Shown: positions 1-12,089, numbered from the stretch's first letter. The stretch: 64,000 nucleotides of DNA from Straminergon stramineum (GCA_963920665.1 OY987271.1:9489350-9553349); one strand, 5' to 3'. Translations and numbers: made by a program. The notes: generated by a model not told the origin, from the sequence alone.

Positions 1-40
1 TGTTCTTGGTGTCTTCTTGAAATAAACTCCGGGTTTCAAT

Positions 41-2330
41 AGAGAAAGAGAGAGATTGTGGTTGTTTTACTGAATAGAGTATTATTGGCAATAGATTCTC
101 TACCAACATCCATCATTGGGGAGATGGACAAGTTTGGATGAACATAATTGCTATGCCAAGAATTGACACTACCATATTTATACAACAAGTTTGACAAAAA
201 AATGATTCTAAAAATAGATGCCAAAATTTTTGGATGTTTATTTTTCAAAGAACACAAAATTTGTGTGAATGGAAGAATTATATTTATAACATGTACCAAA
301 ACTTATTTGTTAGAAAAAATAAATATTCAACGAGATGTGTTTCCCTACCTCCACTTTACGTACACTATAAAGTTTCAAATAAGTTACTGTGAATGCATAT
401 TGAATATGAGAATGTTCTTAAAATAAATATCAAGTTTTGTATTGATTTCATCTTCAAAACCTAAAGTCCCATTTCCCTAGGTGAGTGAAAAAATGGATTT
501 GGGGACAAGTTCCTATGAGCAAAAATTTTGTAAGATTCAAAAATTTATTAACTCTAGAGAAATATCATTAGCAAATCAAACCATGCCCCAAAGCAAAAAT
601 TATACCACAACAAGCCCAACTTTCACCTTGTCAGGCAACCAAAAAAATTTACAAAAACTTGAAATTTAAATTTTGAATTTTTTCCTCAGAAATTGAATTT
701 TTGTCTACATAGAAAACTTTTACTTATTCCATTTGGATTTGTGATGCAAAAGTTAAGGAACATCTTATTTTGTAGGCAATCAAAACATCTTTTTGAAAAT
801 ACTATATAAAATTTGTTTTTTAGCTCAATTTTCACATTTATTCAAAATGAAAAGTTCCACAAGCGAGGTCAGATTTGATTGTTGGGACAATCTCACTATT
901 GGAACCAATGTGTTTTAATTCCACCTCAAAGCTATGAACAATCTAGATTTTCCCTCTATCTCTTTCCTACTCTTACTCAATAATTTTTAAAGAATCAAAA
1001 TTATATTATTTTTTACTTTATTTTTCCTAGACTCTAAATTCATTTCTTCATAGGAAAGAATTTGAAATTCAAAAAATATGTAGTGCAAAAATTTTAAGTT
1101 AAGAAGGCTCAAAGTCTAGTAAACTAATTTACCACCATCCCAAACAAACATTTTTTTTCCTTCACTTTGAATGCACTTATCTTGCAATCTATGTACTCAA
1201 AGTTTTAAAAATTTCTTCAACACATTCTCAAACTAATTTCTTGCAAGTTCCCAAAGTCACATATGCAAAAAAAATGCCCTTTTAATTTTTTTTGACTATT
1301 TGTACTAGAAATGTTAGTTTTGAGCATTCTTTGATAAAAGAAAGGCCTTGCGACTTTGAGAATTATTGGACTAAAGAATTTGCTTTGTTGGGGCTTTTGT
1401 TTTTTTGGAACAAGACATCGATATGGCCAAATCCATCTATTTCATTTTACTTTTTAAAAACTTTGGATTAACGTGTGTCTTATTGCCTTGGCAATGCATT
1501 AATTTGTGCACTCTTCAAATTTTCTAAGACAAGATGGTCATGGAATTGCAGAATGAAACATGTTTTTCTCCTTCAACATGGGCAAGTTAAGTGACTATAA
1601 ATCTTTGTTATAATTCTTTATATTTTTGAGCTAATTTTTAATTCAATTGTAAGATCACTTAGCTATGTGGCTTTGGATTGTGTCCTATTAAATTTCAAAA
1701 AGATAAATCTCATCAATCCTAGGAGGCTTTTACTTTAAACTTGACAAAAAAAAATCCCCGTGCATTTGCCAATACATAGTCAAACTTTCAAAATTTGTCT
1801 AGTGGATTGTGTGCATCTCACAACTCGTAATGATAAGATAAGGGCATCCATAGAAATCCTTAAATGGATACCCTCAAACTTGTCACTTTTTGCTATTGTA
1901 CCTATTTACTATTATTAGACCAATCAAATTTCATAATTTCTTGTAGGTAAGTGAAAGGAGGTTCCAACTTCCAATACACCACAAAAAAACATTAATCCTA
2001 GAAGGGCCTAAGAGCCCTTTGTGGACGTATAATATATTATATGTTTGGTGGTATTTGATTAGGAAAACATTGACCAAGTATTTTTCAGTATAAATTAAAC
2101 TAATGATCATGATAGTACGTGAATAAAAATATATCATAAATCATCTATTAAACCACAATTGAAGAGTTATAAAGCTAAATCCAAGTTGTATAAAGGGACC
2201 CCAAGGGCCTTTGAAGGGTTAAGATACCACATGCCAAAGTTACGAATGGTTAGAGCTTTTTTTGGTAGATGTTCTTGAAACCATTTCTTCCATACACATA
2301 AGGTAGCCAACCCATTTCTCATCACACACA
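41..2330. other. Gene-less AT-rich stretch
   Basis: Short open frames only (at most about 90 codons), with no recognisable protein motif. Contains poly-A/T runs and the dispersed repeat at 1870-2015. Confidence 0.6.
1870..2015 (+). repeat. Dispersed repeat (also near 14510 and 61940)
   Basis: TATTGTACCTATTTACTATTATTAG and GAAAGGAGGTTCCAA-type segments recur. A similar first part is at about 14518-14545, and both parts, diverged, are at about 61938-62004. The element type is not recognised. Confidence 0.4.
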
Positions 2331-2336
2331 CATACA

Positions 2337-2391
2337 CACCATTTCCAACACACCATTTCCAACACACCATTTCCAACACACCATTTCCAAT
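2337..2391 (+). repeat. 14-bp minisatellite, four units
   Basis: CACCATTTCCAACA is repeated four times in tandem, preceded by a short CA-rich run. Confidence 0.92.
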
Positions 2392-2691
2392 ATGTAGGTT
2401 GCTTTCTTTCCAAGAAAGTTTTGGGAGTAGTTGTGTTGCATTATGACTAGTTGCAAGGCTCTCAATATTGCAACTAGCCCTTGCTCAATTTTGCAATTAG
2501 CCTATGGTCACAAATAGAAAGCTCTATACCACTGTTACAGGTCGAAGAGAATCTTCCACAAAAAAATTCATAGTAATTACATTTTGTGTAATAAAATTCT
2601 GGAAAAATATACAATCCTTCTAAACTCTATTTTTGCACATGGGAAAAATTCTGCATTCAAAAAACCCTATGCTCCAAATATGCATAATTGC

Positions 2692-3624
2692 TAAACCCCT
2701 AAAGTTCCTTGACTATGTTATCACCAAAAACCCTCAAAAACTGCCATTTCTAATACAAGTACCAAATTTTTGAAAAATATAGTTTTTGGACACATGTAAC
2801 CGTAGGATCTTGTGGTAAACTAGATTGAGAAGATGTGAAAAAAAATTCAGAAAATTCCATCGTGTAGATTGCAAGATATTAGCATTTGAAGTGACAAAAA
2901 TCATTTTTTGAGCCCTGTGAAAAAACGGGCAGCTGCACTTCACAAGGTCACATTTGTATGAAAAAATGTCCAAAATGGTGGTGCTTCTTTGGATCCATTC
3001 TTCAAGGCAAGTTGGCTACATGCTTGAAAATTTTCAGATCATTTGGAATTGTGCAACATATAGGAAAAAAATAGTAAGTAGAAAGATGTAGAGAATGATT
3101 CAAAATACTAAATTGTTAACAATTTATTAATGAAATTGAAAAATCCCAATCCCAATGGTTGGAATGTTGTAATAAACAATCTACATCTAATGATTTTATT
3201 TTTTTCAAAAAATATTGAAAATTGAGTTAAATAACGGTCTTCAAAGTTTATTTTAGAGTAGAGAATCCATACTTGCCCGCAAACTAAAACATCTCATAAC
3301 TTTTGACTCATTGATCAAAATGGAATGATTCAAAGCTTTCTATGCACATATAAATCTAGAAAACCAATTTTAAAATTTTATTTTTGAAAAAAATGATTTT
3401 TTCAGATCTGCCCAGACTGCCCGAGTTGAGAAACAAACTACATATTAGGCTATAACTTTTGACTCATATTTCCAAATGCCCTGAAATTTAGTGCACATGA
3501 AAGATATTCCTCATCCACACCTTCTATTAAAGTTTGGGCCAAAAACATGGAAATCTCTAGTCACATGTACCTGCCCAAAAAAGTTATGTTGCCAAAAAAC
3601 ACACCTTGGTCCTTTAGGGGTTAA
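2692..3624 (+). mobile_element. TTAA-flanked TIR element, family A copy 1 (about 0.93 kb)
   Basis: Same family and orientation as the copies at 9712 and 53757. It starts with an eroded end (CTAAACCCCTAAAG) and finishes with CCTTTAGGGG followed by TTAA at 3621-3624. Shared internal landmarks are GCAAGATATTAGCATTTGAA, AAAATGGAATGATTCAAAGC and the closing GTTGCCAAAAAACAC. It has no long ORF, so it is non-autonomous. Confidence 0.8.
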
Positions 3625-5384
3625 GTGGTTGGAAATGGGTTGGCTACCTTACATATTGATTTTGGAGATGTACCCACAGGTATGATGATGATTTCAGACA
3701 GGGAGTGATTTTGTGATTTTGGTGTGTACCCACTTTACCTTATCTGAAAAATCTGTTGAAATCCAAAATCATTCTGAAGTTGAGTTGATAAGGATTTCCA
3801 TTCCAGTTATCAACTCATTCACTCAGAGTGATTTGGACAAGACTGTCATGCTGGCAGTGTCATCTGGCTTCCACTAGGTGGGAGAGATCCACATCACTTT
3901 TTACTTTTATTGGGTGAGTATCAAATCACTTATCTTAGGGTGAAATTTGGACCTCACTTATCATGAGCCTAAATTATTCTAACCCTTTCAAAAATAAAAA
4001 TAAATAAAAAATAATTCTAACTTACTAGTGAATAAGTTAGTGATTCCGGGTATCATAAGCCATCAAAGAGTACTTGGAAGCAATTAGTGTCTGTCTGTTG
4101 AATTAATTAATAAACGCTGGGATGACATTCAAGTCCAAACCATCCCAATACCAAATGACTTTAATTTATAATTCCAACTCTCCACGGGAGAGCAGTGCAT
4201 TGTCAGTGAAATATTCTGGCGATATAATTTGGAATGTTTAAACTTATAGTAATGTAAGAGCACCCATGAACGACACTAATAGCAATTGAGCATACTTAAG
4301 TTACTACCGTTTTATAAAACGTGAACGATTCTTTTGGGTCACCCCCCCAAAAAGCATAAAGGATCATTTTCGGATTTTATTGGCAACTATAAAGAGGATT
4401 CTAACATAATTTACCGTGCTTTATGGGGGCATTGTTTGAAAAAGTTATGAAGTTTCAAAGTATTGTCTACAGGTGTATTATAAATCAGACATTAGTCTCT
4501 CACAAGCTCTCAAAATCATCATTGTGTACATGTTGTGCCATCAATTGCTAGGTTGTAGTGTGTGTTTTTGGTCCAAATGTTGGTGTTACATTTGGGGCAA
4601 CAATCTAATTTTCTATTGAAAATATGATTACATAACTATTTGGAGTCACACATATTTCAGTTAGTAATATTTCACACAATAAAATTTCAAAATTCATAAA
4701 ATTCTTACTAAAAAAGTCCACAAAGAATTTTCATTCCACTTAGTAAAGAATCTTAAACGAAACTTAGAAGTATTAAAAAAAATTCACTAGTAATTTTCAT
4801 TAAATTATTAAAAATGAAAATAAAATAGTTTTTTTGAAAAATCATTTTACACAAATGTGTTAAGTTACTTGTACCTCAACCGACATGTCCAGAACTTGTT
4901 TGGGGAAAAAAAATCTAATTTCTCCATTAATTATGGCAATTTTTAAAGTGTATGAATACTTATGAGAGCCAACGACATTACTGTACTATACTGTACATGC
5001 ATTAAAATTTCCTTTCATTAATTTGTTGGTTTTAGAATAATAAGAAACCCACGTTAAATAGCGAGCGGAGGCATTAATTAGTGTGGTTTCTCTTAACTTC
5101 CCTCGTTTTACTTAACTCGACAGACTAAGGTACTGTCACTTAGATGAGTGTGTCCTCGAAGTTCAGTTATTGCGAGAATATTTTGGTAGTGCAATGCAAT
5201 GCAATGCAATGCCGTCTGTTGACACAGGCAGGCAAGTACCTTACCTTACTCCATAAATGAAGTCCACTGAGCGGAGCATGTCGCTAATTCCAAGAATTCA
5301 CTGAGACTGAGATTGCCGTCACTTCAATACTCAATAGAAGCAAGGCAACACACCCATGACCTATTGGGTTCACATTGATTAAGC
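3625..5384. other. Gene-less stretch
   Basis: No coding signal. Includes a GCAAT pentamer run (5192-5211) and the phrase AAGTACCTTACCTTA at 5233-5248, with a similar GTACCTTACCTTAG at about 15402-15415. Confidence 0.55.
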
Positions 5385-5703
5385 TTAACTCATAAACGAC
5401 GCAGCGGACGTTTTTTGTCCGATGAATGACAAGGAATTCTCCTCTGCAAGACATAATTGCAACTGTTCATCCTTGGAATTAGGGGTGGAAAGGGGAGAAC
5501 TTCTATAATAGTTTGACTTCCAATGAGTATTTTTTAGTTTTACAAAGTAGATGATGAAGCCACTTGTGGCTGATGGGCCTGTATTTTATCCCTCTGCAAT
5601 GGAATTCGTTTCATTTGTTTCAAAAAAAAAGAAAAGTAGATGATGTCACATGGTTCAAAAAGTGCTAATTTCCATGGTCACCAGCCCGTCATTCAAGGAT
5701 TAA
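5385..5703 (+). mobile_element. Short TTAA element, family B copy with a nested 77-bp retroposon
   Basis: TTAA at 5385-5388, then CTCATAAACG. The right end is ATTCAAGG-A-TTAA at 5700-5703. The interior matches family B except for an insertion at 5556-5632. A second family B copy follows directly, so the two form a tandem pair. Confidence 0.7.
5544..5644 (+). mobile_element. 77-bp A-tailed retroposon fragment with a 12-bp target duplication
   Basis: AAAGTAGATGAT occurs at 5544-5555 and again at 5633-5644. Between them is a 77-bp segment starting GAAGCCACTTGTGGC and ending CATTTGTTTC plus an A tail. This is the structure of a 5'-truncated SINE or LINE inserted by target-primed reverse transcription. 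A similar 3' end (CCATTTGTTTCAAAAATA) occurs at about 29694-29711. Confidence 0.72.
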
Positions 5704-5705
5704 GC

Positions 5706-5939
5706 CTAACCCATAAACAACGCGGTAGACAATTTTTGTCCAATGAATGACAAGGAATTCTCCTATGTAGGACGACAAAAGTACAACTATTCATCCTTGG
5801 AATTAGGGGTGAAAAGGGGAGATTTTCTACACTAGTTTGACTCCCAATGAATATTTTTGTTTTTTTTAAAAGTAGATGATGTCACATGATTCCAAAAGGG
5901 ATGATCTCTACGGTCACCAACCCAATGTTTAATGGTTAA
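5706..5939 (+). mobile_element. Short TTAA element, family B copy, tandem neighbour
   Basis: The left end is CTAACCCATAAACAACG (one base off TTAA) and the right end is GGTTAA at 5934-5939. The interior has GTCCAATGAATGACAAGG and AAAGTAGATGATGTCACATG, the uninterrupted form of the site hit by the nested retroposon in the adjacent copy. Confidence 0.7.
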
Positions 5940-8290
5940 CTTAAGTTAAGGCATTCCTAACAAAGTTAATTTATTTATCACAAGGAAAACCAAAGTGCTT
6001 TTTATATAGGGCAATGCCTAATGAGGAGGGAATAAAGTAAATGTACCCATATTTGATCCTGTAAGGGATTTTGAAGGAGATCGTGAATAATGTAAGGTGC
6101 AACAAATTTATCCCACATAGAAAGATAGGAAATATGGGGATTGCCATTTTTTTTGTAATTTTATTGTTGAAATTGAAATAACTATGGATTTTGGGAGCCC
6201 CAAAGTGCTAGGAGCCCATAGCCAATGTCTAGTCACTCTTTCAATTCCAATCATTCAAGACCTACAATCTACTCACTACTTCCTACTTTCTTGCTCACTA
6301 CTTTGGGACATGTGTCATGACCTTATTAGTCCCAACTTTAAAAAGGAGAAAACAACATTCCAAGCTTTAATTGGAATTTTGATCCAACTTTGGTTGGAAA
6401 CAATATCCACTATAGGTTGGGTATGGGTTGTGGTTGGCAATGGGTTCATTTACCTTAGAGGGAAAAAGTGGGCTAACAAGGAAAACAAAGCCCAATGAGG
6501 AGGCCCACTTTTTCCCGCTATTCCTGACAAAGACAATGTTGTTGGATGTAAACTACCCAATATAAATTAGATGATAAAGAGTCTCTAGAGTATAATTCGG
6601 ATGAAGAATCTGTAATCCATGATTACCCATGGGAACTTGCACAATTGCACTTTAAATTCTAATTATGCCAAATAACCTATCAAAAAATGAATGTGAAATT
6701 TGTTGACAATGGTTTATACTATTGGCATCGTCAATCCATGATTGGAAACAAAGGCAAGACATTAAAGTGTTCATTTAAAGGTTGTGTTTTTACTCCTAGA
6801 AAACATAAGAGTCTTGTATATGCCACCCACAATCAATTTGGAAACTTTGAATTCAAATTTGGAATTAGAGGCCCAAAATTAGCTAGAAATAGTAAAGAAT
6901 ACAATAAGAGAGGTATAGAATGTAAGACTCTAAGCAACGACAAAAAAGAGTTCAGTTTTAACATTTATCCTTAGCTAAGGGAAGATAGACGTAGGGCGCA
7001 TACCTAGAATGATCACTTTAACATCCTACAAAATAGAGGCAAGAACCTCATTATGTTTTGAGGACTTTGAAAAAAATTGACCCAATGCCGTTGGCAACCT
7101 AAACTTCAAATGAATTTGCGTACAATATAATAAGGAAGTAAGGAAAATATTCTACATTAGACAAAGATGTTTTATGAAATAAAGGGAATCTCCAATTTAC
7201 TAGCACATATGAAAAGCTTGAAAAGGTACAACAATTGTGGTTCTTTCAATTGTGAGCCAACTTATGGGCTCTCCATATCTTGCCATCTCTTGGGGCTTAA
7301 AAGAAGAATGGCAAGGCCAAGAATAAAGAGTGACCAATCCCAATTGTAGTAAAAAGTGATTTTTGGAGTTGCCCCTTCATTAAATTAGTGATGGCATGGT
7401 GTTTTTTGATTAGACTCAAGATGCTCCAAGAGCGTTCTTAGTGCACAACCTCAATGCACTCCTCAATAAATTGCTAAATATTCCTTCATTCACTAATAGA
7501 AAACCATGACCAAATCAACAAAAAAATCAATTGATTTATGTTGTTTAGAGCACTACGATGACTAATTTCATTGATTTTTGAACTTTTTGTAAAAATCAAC
7601 AAATTGCTACTTATGATATGTTGATTTGAATAGTGCGATGACCAAATGACTAAAATTTTAGGGAATCTAGAATCTTTTTGAAATCTTTTGGAATCTTTTG
7701 AAAATTGTTGGAATTTGTTAGAATCTTTGGAATCTTTTGTAATTTATGGACTCGACTTTGTATATTTATAAGATTTTGGAATGTTCTTATACCATAGTAG
7801 TAGAGCAAGGTTGGCACATTGATGCCAAATAATAAATTAACCCTCAAAACCATGAGTCATGATTTTAAACCATTTTCCACTTTTGAGTAGGCCCTTCTTG
7901 ATATAATATTTGTTGAATACTTGTACATGCAAGATGTGAAAATTTTAATAAACTTGTGTTTCACTATTAGGTTAATGCCTGAAATTTTTTTGATCAATTC
8001 AATTTGCAATTAAAAAGTGATTTCTCAAAAGTGATGCTTTTTAGTTTGGGGCAATTTGGGGTACCCATAACAAATAGATCCAATTGGTTTAAAATTCTTT
8101 ATACAAACTCTCAACAAGATTGTGAATATAATTCCTAAAGTTAGAAGGCATCAAAGCACACAATTGTAACTTTCAAAACACTTAAAACATTTAAAACACC
8201 CTCATTTGGGCAACATTTAAACACCATGGTTGAAGTTCTATTTCCTATGAATTTTTTTAACTTAATCATTCACAATTATTTACAAGAAAA
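5940..8290. other. Gene-less stretch with weak open frames
   Basis: Plus-strand frames at 6184-6498, 6687-6974 and 7167-7349 are compositionally plausible (for example CSFKGCVFTPRKHK and KGISNLLAHMKSLKR), which could recall a decayed zinc-finger transposase. Nothing can be assigned with confidence. A degenerate GGAATCTTTTG tandem lies at 7664-7740. Confidence 0.35.
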
Positions 8291-8644
8291 ATTCAGCAGA
8301 CTTTGGTGGCCATTTTGTCATAGTAGAATACCTTTTTTTTAAGCTTTGAACTAAAAAAAGTTGTAAAACCAAGCTAACTTTCATCTCCAAAATTCCTTTT
8401 GAGATTTGAAGCCTCCATTCAAAAGTTATAGACAAAATTCAAAGTAGGGTAGCAAGGAATATTTTCTTTAATATTTTCAAACCCCCTCTCTGAATTTTGT
8501 CTATAACTTTTGAATGGAGACTCCAAATCACAAACGGGTTTTTGGAGATGAAATTTAGCTTGATTTACCATCTTTTCTTAGTCCAAAGATTTTTGAAAAA
8601 AGTTCATTTACTATGACAAAATGGCCGCCAAAGTTTGCTGAGTT
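8291..8644. repeat. Long foldback (about 155-bp inverted arms)
   Basis: The left arm (8291-8446, beginning ATTCAGCAGACTTTGGTGGC) is the reverse complement, with mismatches, of the right arm (8491-8644, ending GCCGCCAAAGTTTGCTGAGTT). The loop is about 45 bp. Likely a MITE or foldback transposon. No clear target duplication was found, and there is no coding potential. Confidence 0.75.
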
Positions 8645-8708
8645 CCAAAACACCAAATTGTAATTATATATGTAGGAAAAAAATGACAATTTGTTCATTG
8701 AAATTTAA

Positions 8709-8826
8709 TGGCAGTGAGTTGGTTAGAGTGTTGAGTTGCTGAGTGAGAGGTCTCAAGTTCAAACCCCTATAGGACAAACGTGGGTGAGTACTTGGTTGCC
8801 CAGAGTTGTTGGGCAACAAAAAAAAT
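8709..8826 (+). mobile_element. tRNA-derived SINE
   Basis: Contains RNA polymerase III promoter-like boxes: an A box (GTGAGTTGGTTAGAGTG, 8714-8730) and a B box (AAGTTCAAACCCC, 8755-8766), spaced as in tRNA genes. A non-tRNA part and an A-rich run (8817-8826) follow. The cloverleaf is not complete, so it is not a functional tRNA. The exact 5' end and target duplication are not clear. Confidence 0.65.
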
Positions 8827-8959
8827 AGTTTTACTGCTTGACCAAATCTACAAATTTCTATTGATTATTGTCCAATACAATGCGTCCAAAACAACAGAAA
8901 ATATCAACGCTTCTGTGTAGATTTGGACGTTGAATTTTCTACTAGTGATTGGTTTATTT

Positions 8960-9124
8960 CACTAGAAGAAATCAACATTGGTTTCAACAGAATTCAGTTG
9001 ACGCAAAATTCAATTTTTTGCCAAAAATGGAGTTTTTTGAAAACATGCATTTTAGCCAACGCAGAAACTGCGTTTTTTGGTAGAAAACTGAATTTGTTGA
9101 AACCAATACTAATTTCTTCCAATG
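8960..9124. mobile_element. CACTA-type foldback element (165 bp)
   Basis: Starts CACTAGAAGAAAT and ends as the complement of CATTGGAAGAAAT, flanked by the 3-bp duplication TTT (8957-8959 and 9125-9127). The arms pair over ATTGGTTTCAACA and neighbouring bases, so the transcript could form a hairpin. The termini resemble plant En/Spm (CACTA) ends, typically CACTACAAGAAA. No coding capacity. The open frames seen on both strands here are by-products of the palindrome. Confidence 0.72.
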
Positions 9125-9127
9125 TTT

Positions 9128-9711
9128 GGAGTGCAATGTGCTTTGGTAAGAACATCTCTAATTTGCAATACCATAATACAAGGGAAAACCCACAAAATAC
9201 TCCCTGGAGCAACCAAAATTAACCTATCTTTATTCTTGGCTCCAACTTCTTAAATAGCAAGTTGGAGAAATATTGAGAGCCCACAATTGAGTTGGATGAG
9301 TTGATTTAGAATAGAAAGATTCATAATTGTCATGCCTTTTCAAGCATGAAAGGTGGGCTTTTTATAATGTAAAATCTTTTCTTCTCTTTTATTTTATAAT
9401 GCGGGAAAGTTCAATTGACATTTACTTTGAATTGAAGCAGATTTTTTTAAGTCATTAACACATGAAATAACTCTTGATGAGGTCCATCATGGACTAGATG
9501 TTGGTCCATATATAGGCTATGGAATGAAAATGCTTTTAGCTTAATTTACCAAGACCTCTATAATTTTTTCATTTATCTAGATTTTGAAGCAATTTATTTC
9601 CATTGTTGCATATCTAAATTTTGAGTTTCCTTGTACCTATTTCAAAGTACTTAACCCCTAAAGGACATTATTCCATATTCTTGTTTGGTCAAACTTCAAT
9701 AGTTTTCTATA
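9128..9711. other. Gene-less stretch between the CACTA foldback and family A copy 2
   Basis: No coding signal. An extra TTAACCCCTAAAGGAC end lies at about 9650-9665, about 60 bp before the complete element. It may be a solitary remnant of the same family. Confidence 0.5.
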
Positions 9712-10662
9712 TTAACCCCTAAAGGTATTTGACTATGTTTTCACCAAAAATGCTCCAAAACTGTCATCTCTAGTACAAGTACCAAATTTTAGAAAAAATA
9801 CATTTTTGGACAAATGGAACTGTAGGATCTTGTAGTACACTGGTTTGGGAAGATGTGGAAAAAATTTCAGAAATTTCCACTATCTGGATTGCAAGATATT
9901 AGCATTTGAAGTGACAAAAAGCCATTTTTTGGCCCTTCGAAAATCCAGGCAGCTACACTTCACAAGGTCAGATCAATATGAAATAATGTCCAAAATGGTT
10001 GTAACTTTTTGAATTCATTCTCCAAGTCATGTTGGCTACAAGCTTGAAAAAATTTAGATCATTTGGAATTATACGACATATAGAAAAAAAATAGTAAGTT
10101 GAAAGGAGTAGAGAATTATTCAAAATACTAAATTGTTAATAATTTATTTATGGAATTGAAAAATGCGAATCCCAATGGTTAAATTGTTGTAATAAACAAT
10201 CTACACCTCACCTTCTTATTTTTTTTCCAAAAGTATTAAAAATTGAGTTAAATAAAGGTCTTCAAAGTTTATTTTAGAGTAGAGATTCCATTACTACCCA
10301 CAAACTACCCACAACTAAAACTCTTCATAACTTTCATCTCATAAATCAAAATGGAATGATTCAAATCTTTTCATGTATACATAAATCAGGAAAATAAATT
10401 TTAAATCTTTATTTTTTAAAAAAAGTGATTTTTCAAGAAGATTTTTTTGCTGCCCAGGCTGCCCCCTAAGCAATGAAAACAATATATCATACAATAACTT
10501 TTTAACCATGTATTCAAAAGTTATGAAAATTGTTGGGTCTTGAAGCTACTCCTTGGGCACATGTTGTGTGAAAATTTCAAAGAAAAAAAAAATTTCATTT
10601 GTAGTGAGCTGCCCGAAATTGCTATGTTGCCAAAAAACACCGTTTGGTCCTTTAGGGGTTAA
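9712..10662 (+). mobile_element. TTAA-flanked TIR element, family A copy 2 (943 bp)
   Basis: TTAA at 9712-9715, then CCCCTAAAGG. The right end is CCTTTAGGGG followed by TTAA at 10659-10662. No coding capacity. TTAA on both sides plus a terminus starting CCC is the signature of piggyBac-type insertion. The assignment rests on the ends only. Confidence 0.85.
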
Positions 10663-11689
10663 AATACACCTTTCTAAAATTTAATATTTCTTTCATGTAG
10701 TAATATATATCAAAGATTCAGTCTCATTTTCCATAAATGAAATCATTCAAATAAAATTCATATGATTTTTTGAATTAATTAATTAATTCCAATCATAGTA
10801 ATTACGAAAATGTTGTAAATACTATGAAATTTTTAGCAAAATTGTAGATGGTAATGGTAAACATCATGGTATAATTTGTGTACTCCTTGAGCTCAAAGCA
10901 AAAGAGAAGTTTGATAGAAAATTTTAGAAGTGGTCTATTTTAAGTTTTCAAGATATTGCCTTCATTTTCACAGTGAAGCTCCAAACATTTCAAATAAAAA
11001 AATTATATGTAAAATTTAAATTTGATCCTAAAACTAAGCCCCTTCAGCAAGTTTGTCATTGGATATGCTTCCAGTAATAAAAGTTTCAATTTCTAATTAT
11101 ATACTGGTGGAAAGTTACCAAGTTATTAAGGAGTTTTCAACTTTCCTTTTCTTGATTCTAGTATCCATCATTTACTCTTCTAAAACATTGCTTGAAATGA
11201 ACAAAATTACTACATAATTATATAATTGAAATGTGATTTTGAATGTATTATGCCACTTTAGCACCTATCCAAAAGTCTTTAAAAGCCAATAGCATATATG
11301 GTTTACCACACTCACATGCTTGAATTTAAGAAAAAAACTAGGGAGAATACAATCAATACCAGAGAAAGATGTGTTTTAAGTATAGGCCTATATGTAATGA
11401 TTTGAAAGGGGTGTCTATAGTAAAATTTTACTAAAAAACATGTATTCTAGTAAATTTTTACTAAAAAATCCCTTTCATGTCCCTACTCATAGGACTATAC
11501 TACTAGGACTATATTTATAACACCCTTTTCTCTTGTAATGAGTAGACTCTAGAGGTACCAACCAATGAAACAATGACAAGCGTCACTTGTTATTGAAAGA
11601 ATGTTATTTTTGTGCAAACCAAGTTTGGGTTGTGTATTGAACTAAAATGAACTCTCCTTATAGTTGATGGAATTGAGTATAACATGCAC
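10663..11689. other. Gene-less stretch
   Basis: AT-rich, with no open frame of note. A short imperfect duplication (TTTTACTAAAAAA) lies at about 11427-11468. Confidence 0.55.
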
Positions 11690-11925
11690 AAGGAACAACG
11701 CAAATACTGATATTGAGTGTAACTACACCAATAGATTTTTAAATGGTATAAATTTTACTTTGGATGAAGATTTTTACTGAGAGTTCAAATATCTATACTA
11801 TTCAAAGAAGGGAATCATTATAAAAAATAGTTAGTAAAAATCTTCATCCAAAGTAAAAATTTATAGCATTTATAAATCAATTGGTGTAGTTTACACTAAA
11901 TATCATTATTAGTGTAATAGTATAT
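11690..11925. repeat. Foldback element with about 85-bp arms
   Basis: TTTACTTTGGATGAAGATTT on the left arm (about 11690-11778) recurs in reverse complement on the right arm (about 11836-11925), together with TAACTACACCAATAGATTT versus its complement. The central unpaired part is about 57 bp. Probably a MITE; termini and target duplication were not resolved. Confidence 0.65.
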
Positions 11926-12089
11926 GTATTTCTATAATATGCTCAAATTGCACATTCAAGGGCAATAGTCTTGTTGCCATAGTAGTTGATCAATCCCAAT
12001 TAACATAGACTCCTTTTTTTTTTTTTTTAACAAATGACTAACATAGACATAGACTCTTCAAACATGATTACATTTAGCTAAGTTAGGGC

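Noticed and set aside
2337..2391. CRISPR-like array
   Set aside because: Units are directly adjacent with no spacers, in a eukaryotic setting.
6184..7349. Possible three-exon gene with zinc-finger-like words
   Set aside because: No matching splice sites or complete domain could be found; kept only as a note in the stretch entry.
8711..8782. Functional tRNA gene
   Set aside because: Only A and B boxes are recognisable, the acceptor stem does not pair, and an A tail follows. A SINE explains it better.
8923..9222. Open frames on both strands over the small foldback
   Set aside because: Explained by the palindromic CACTA-type element.
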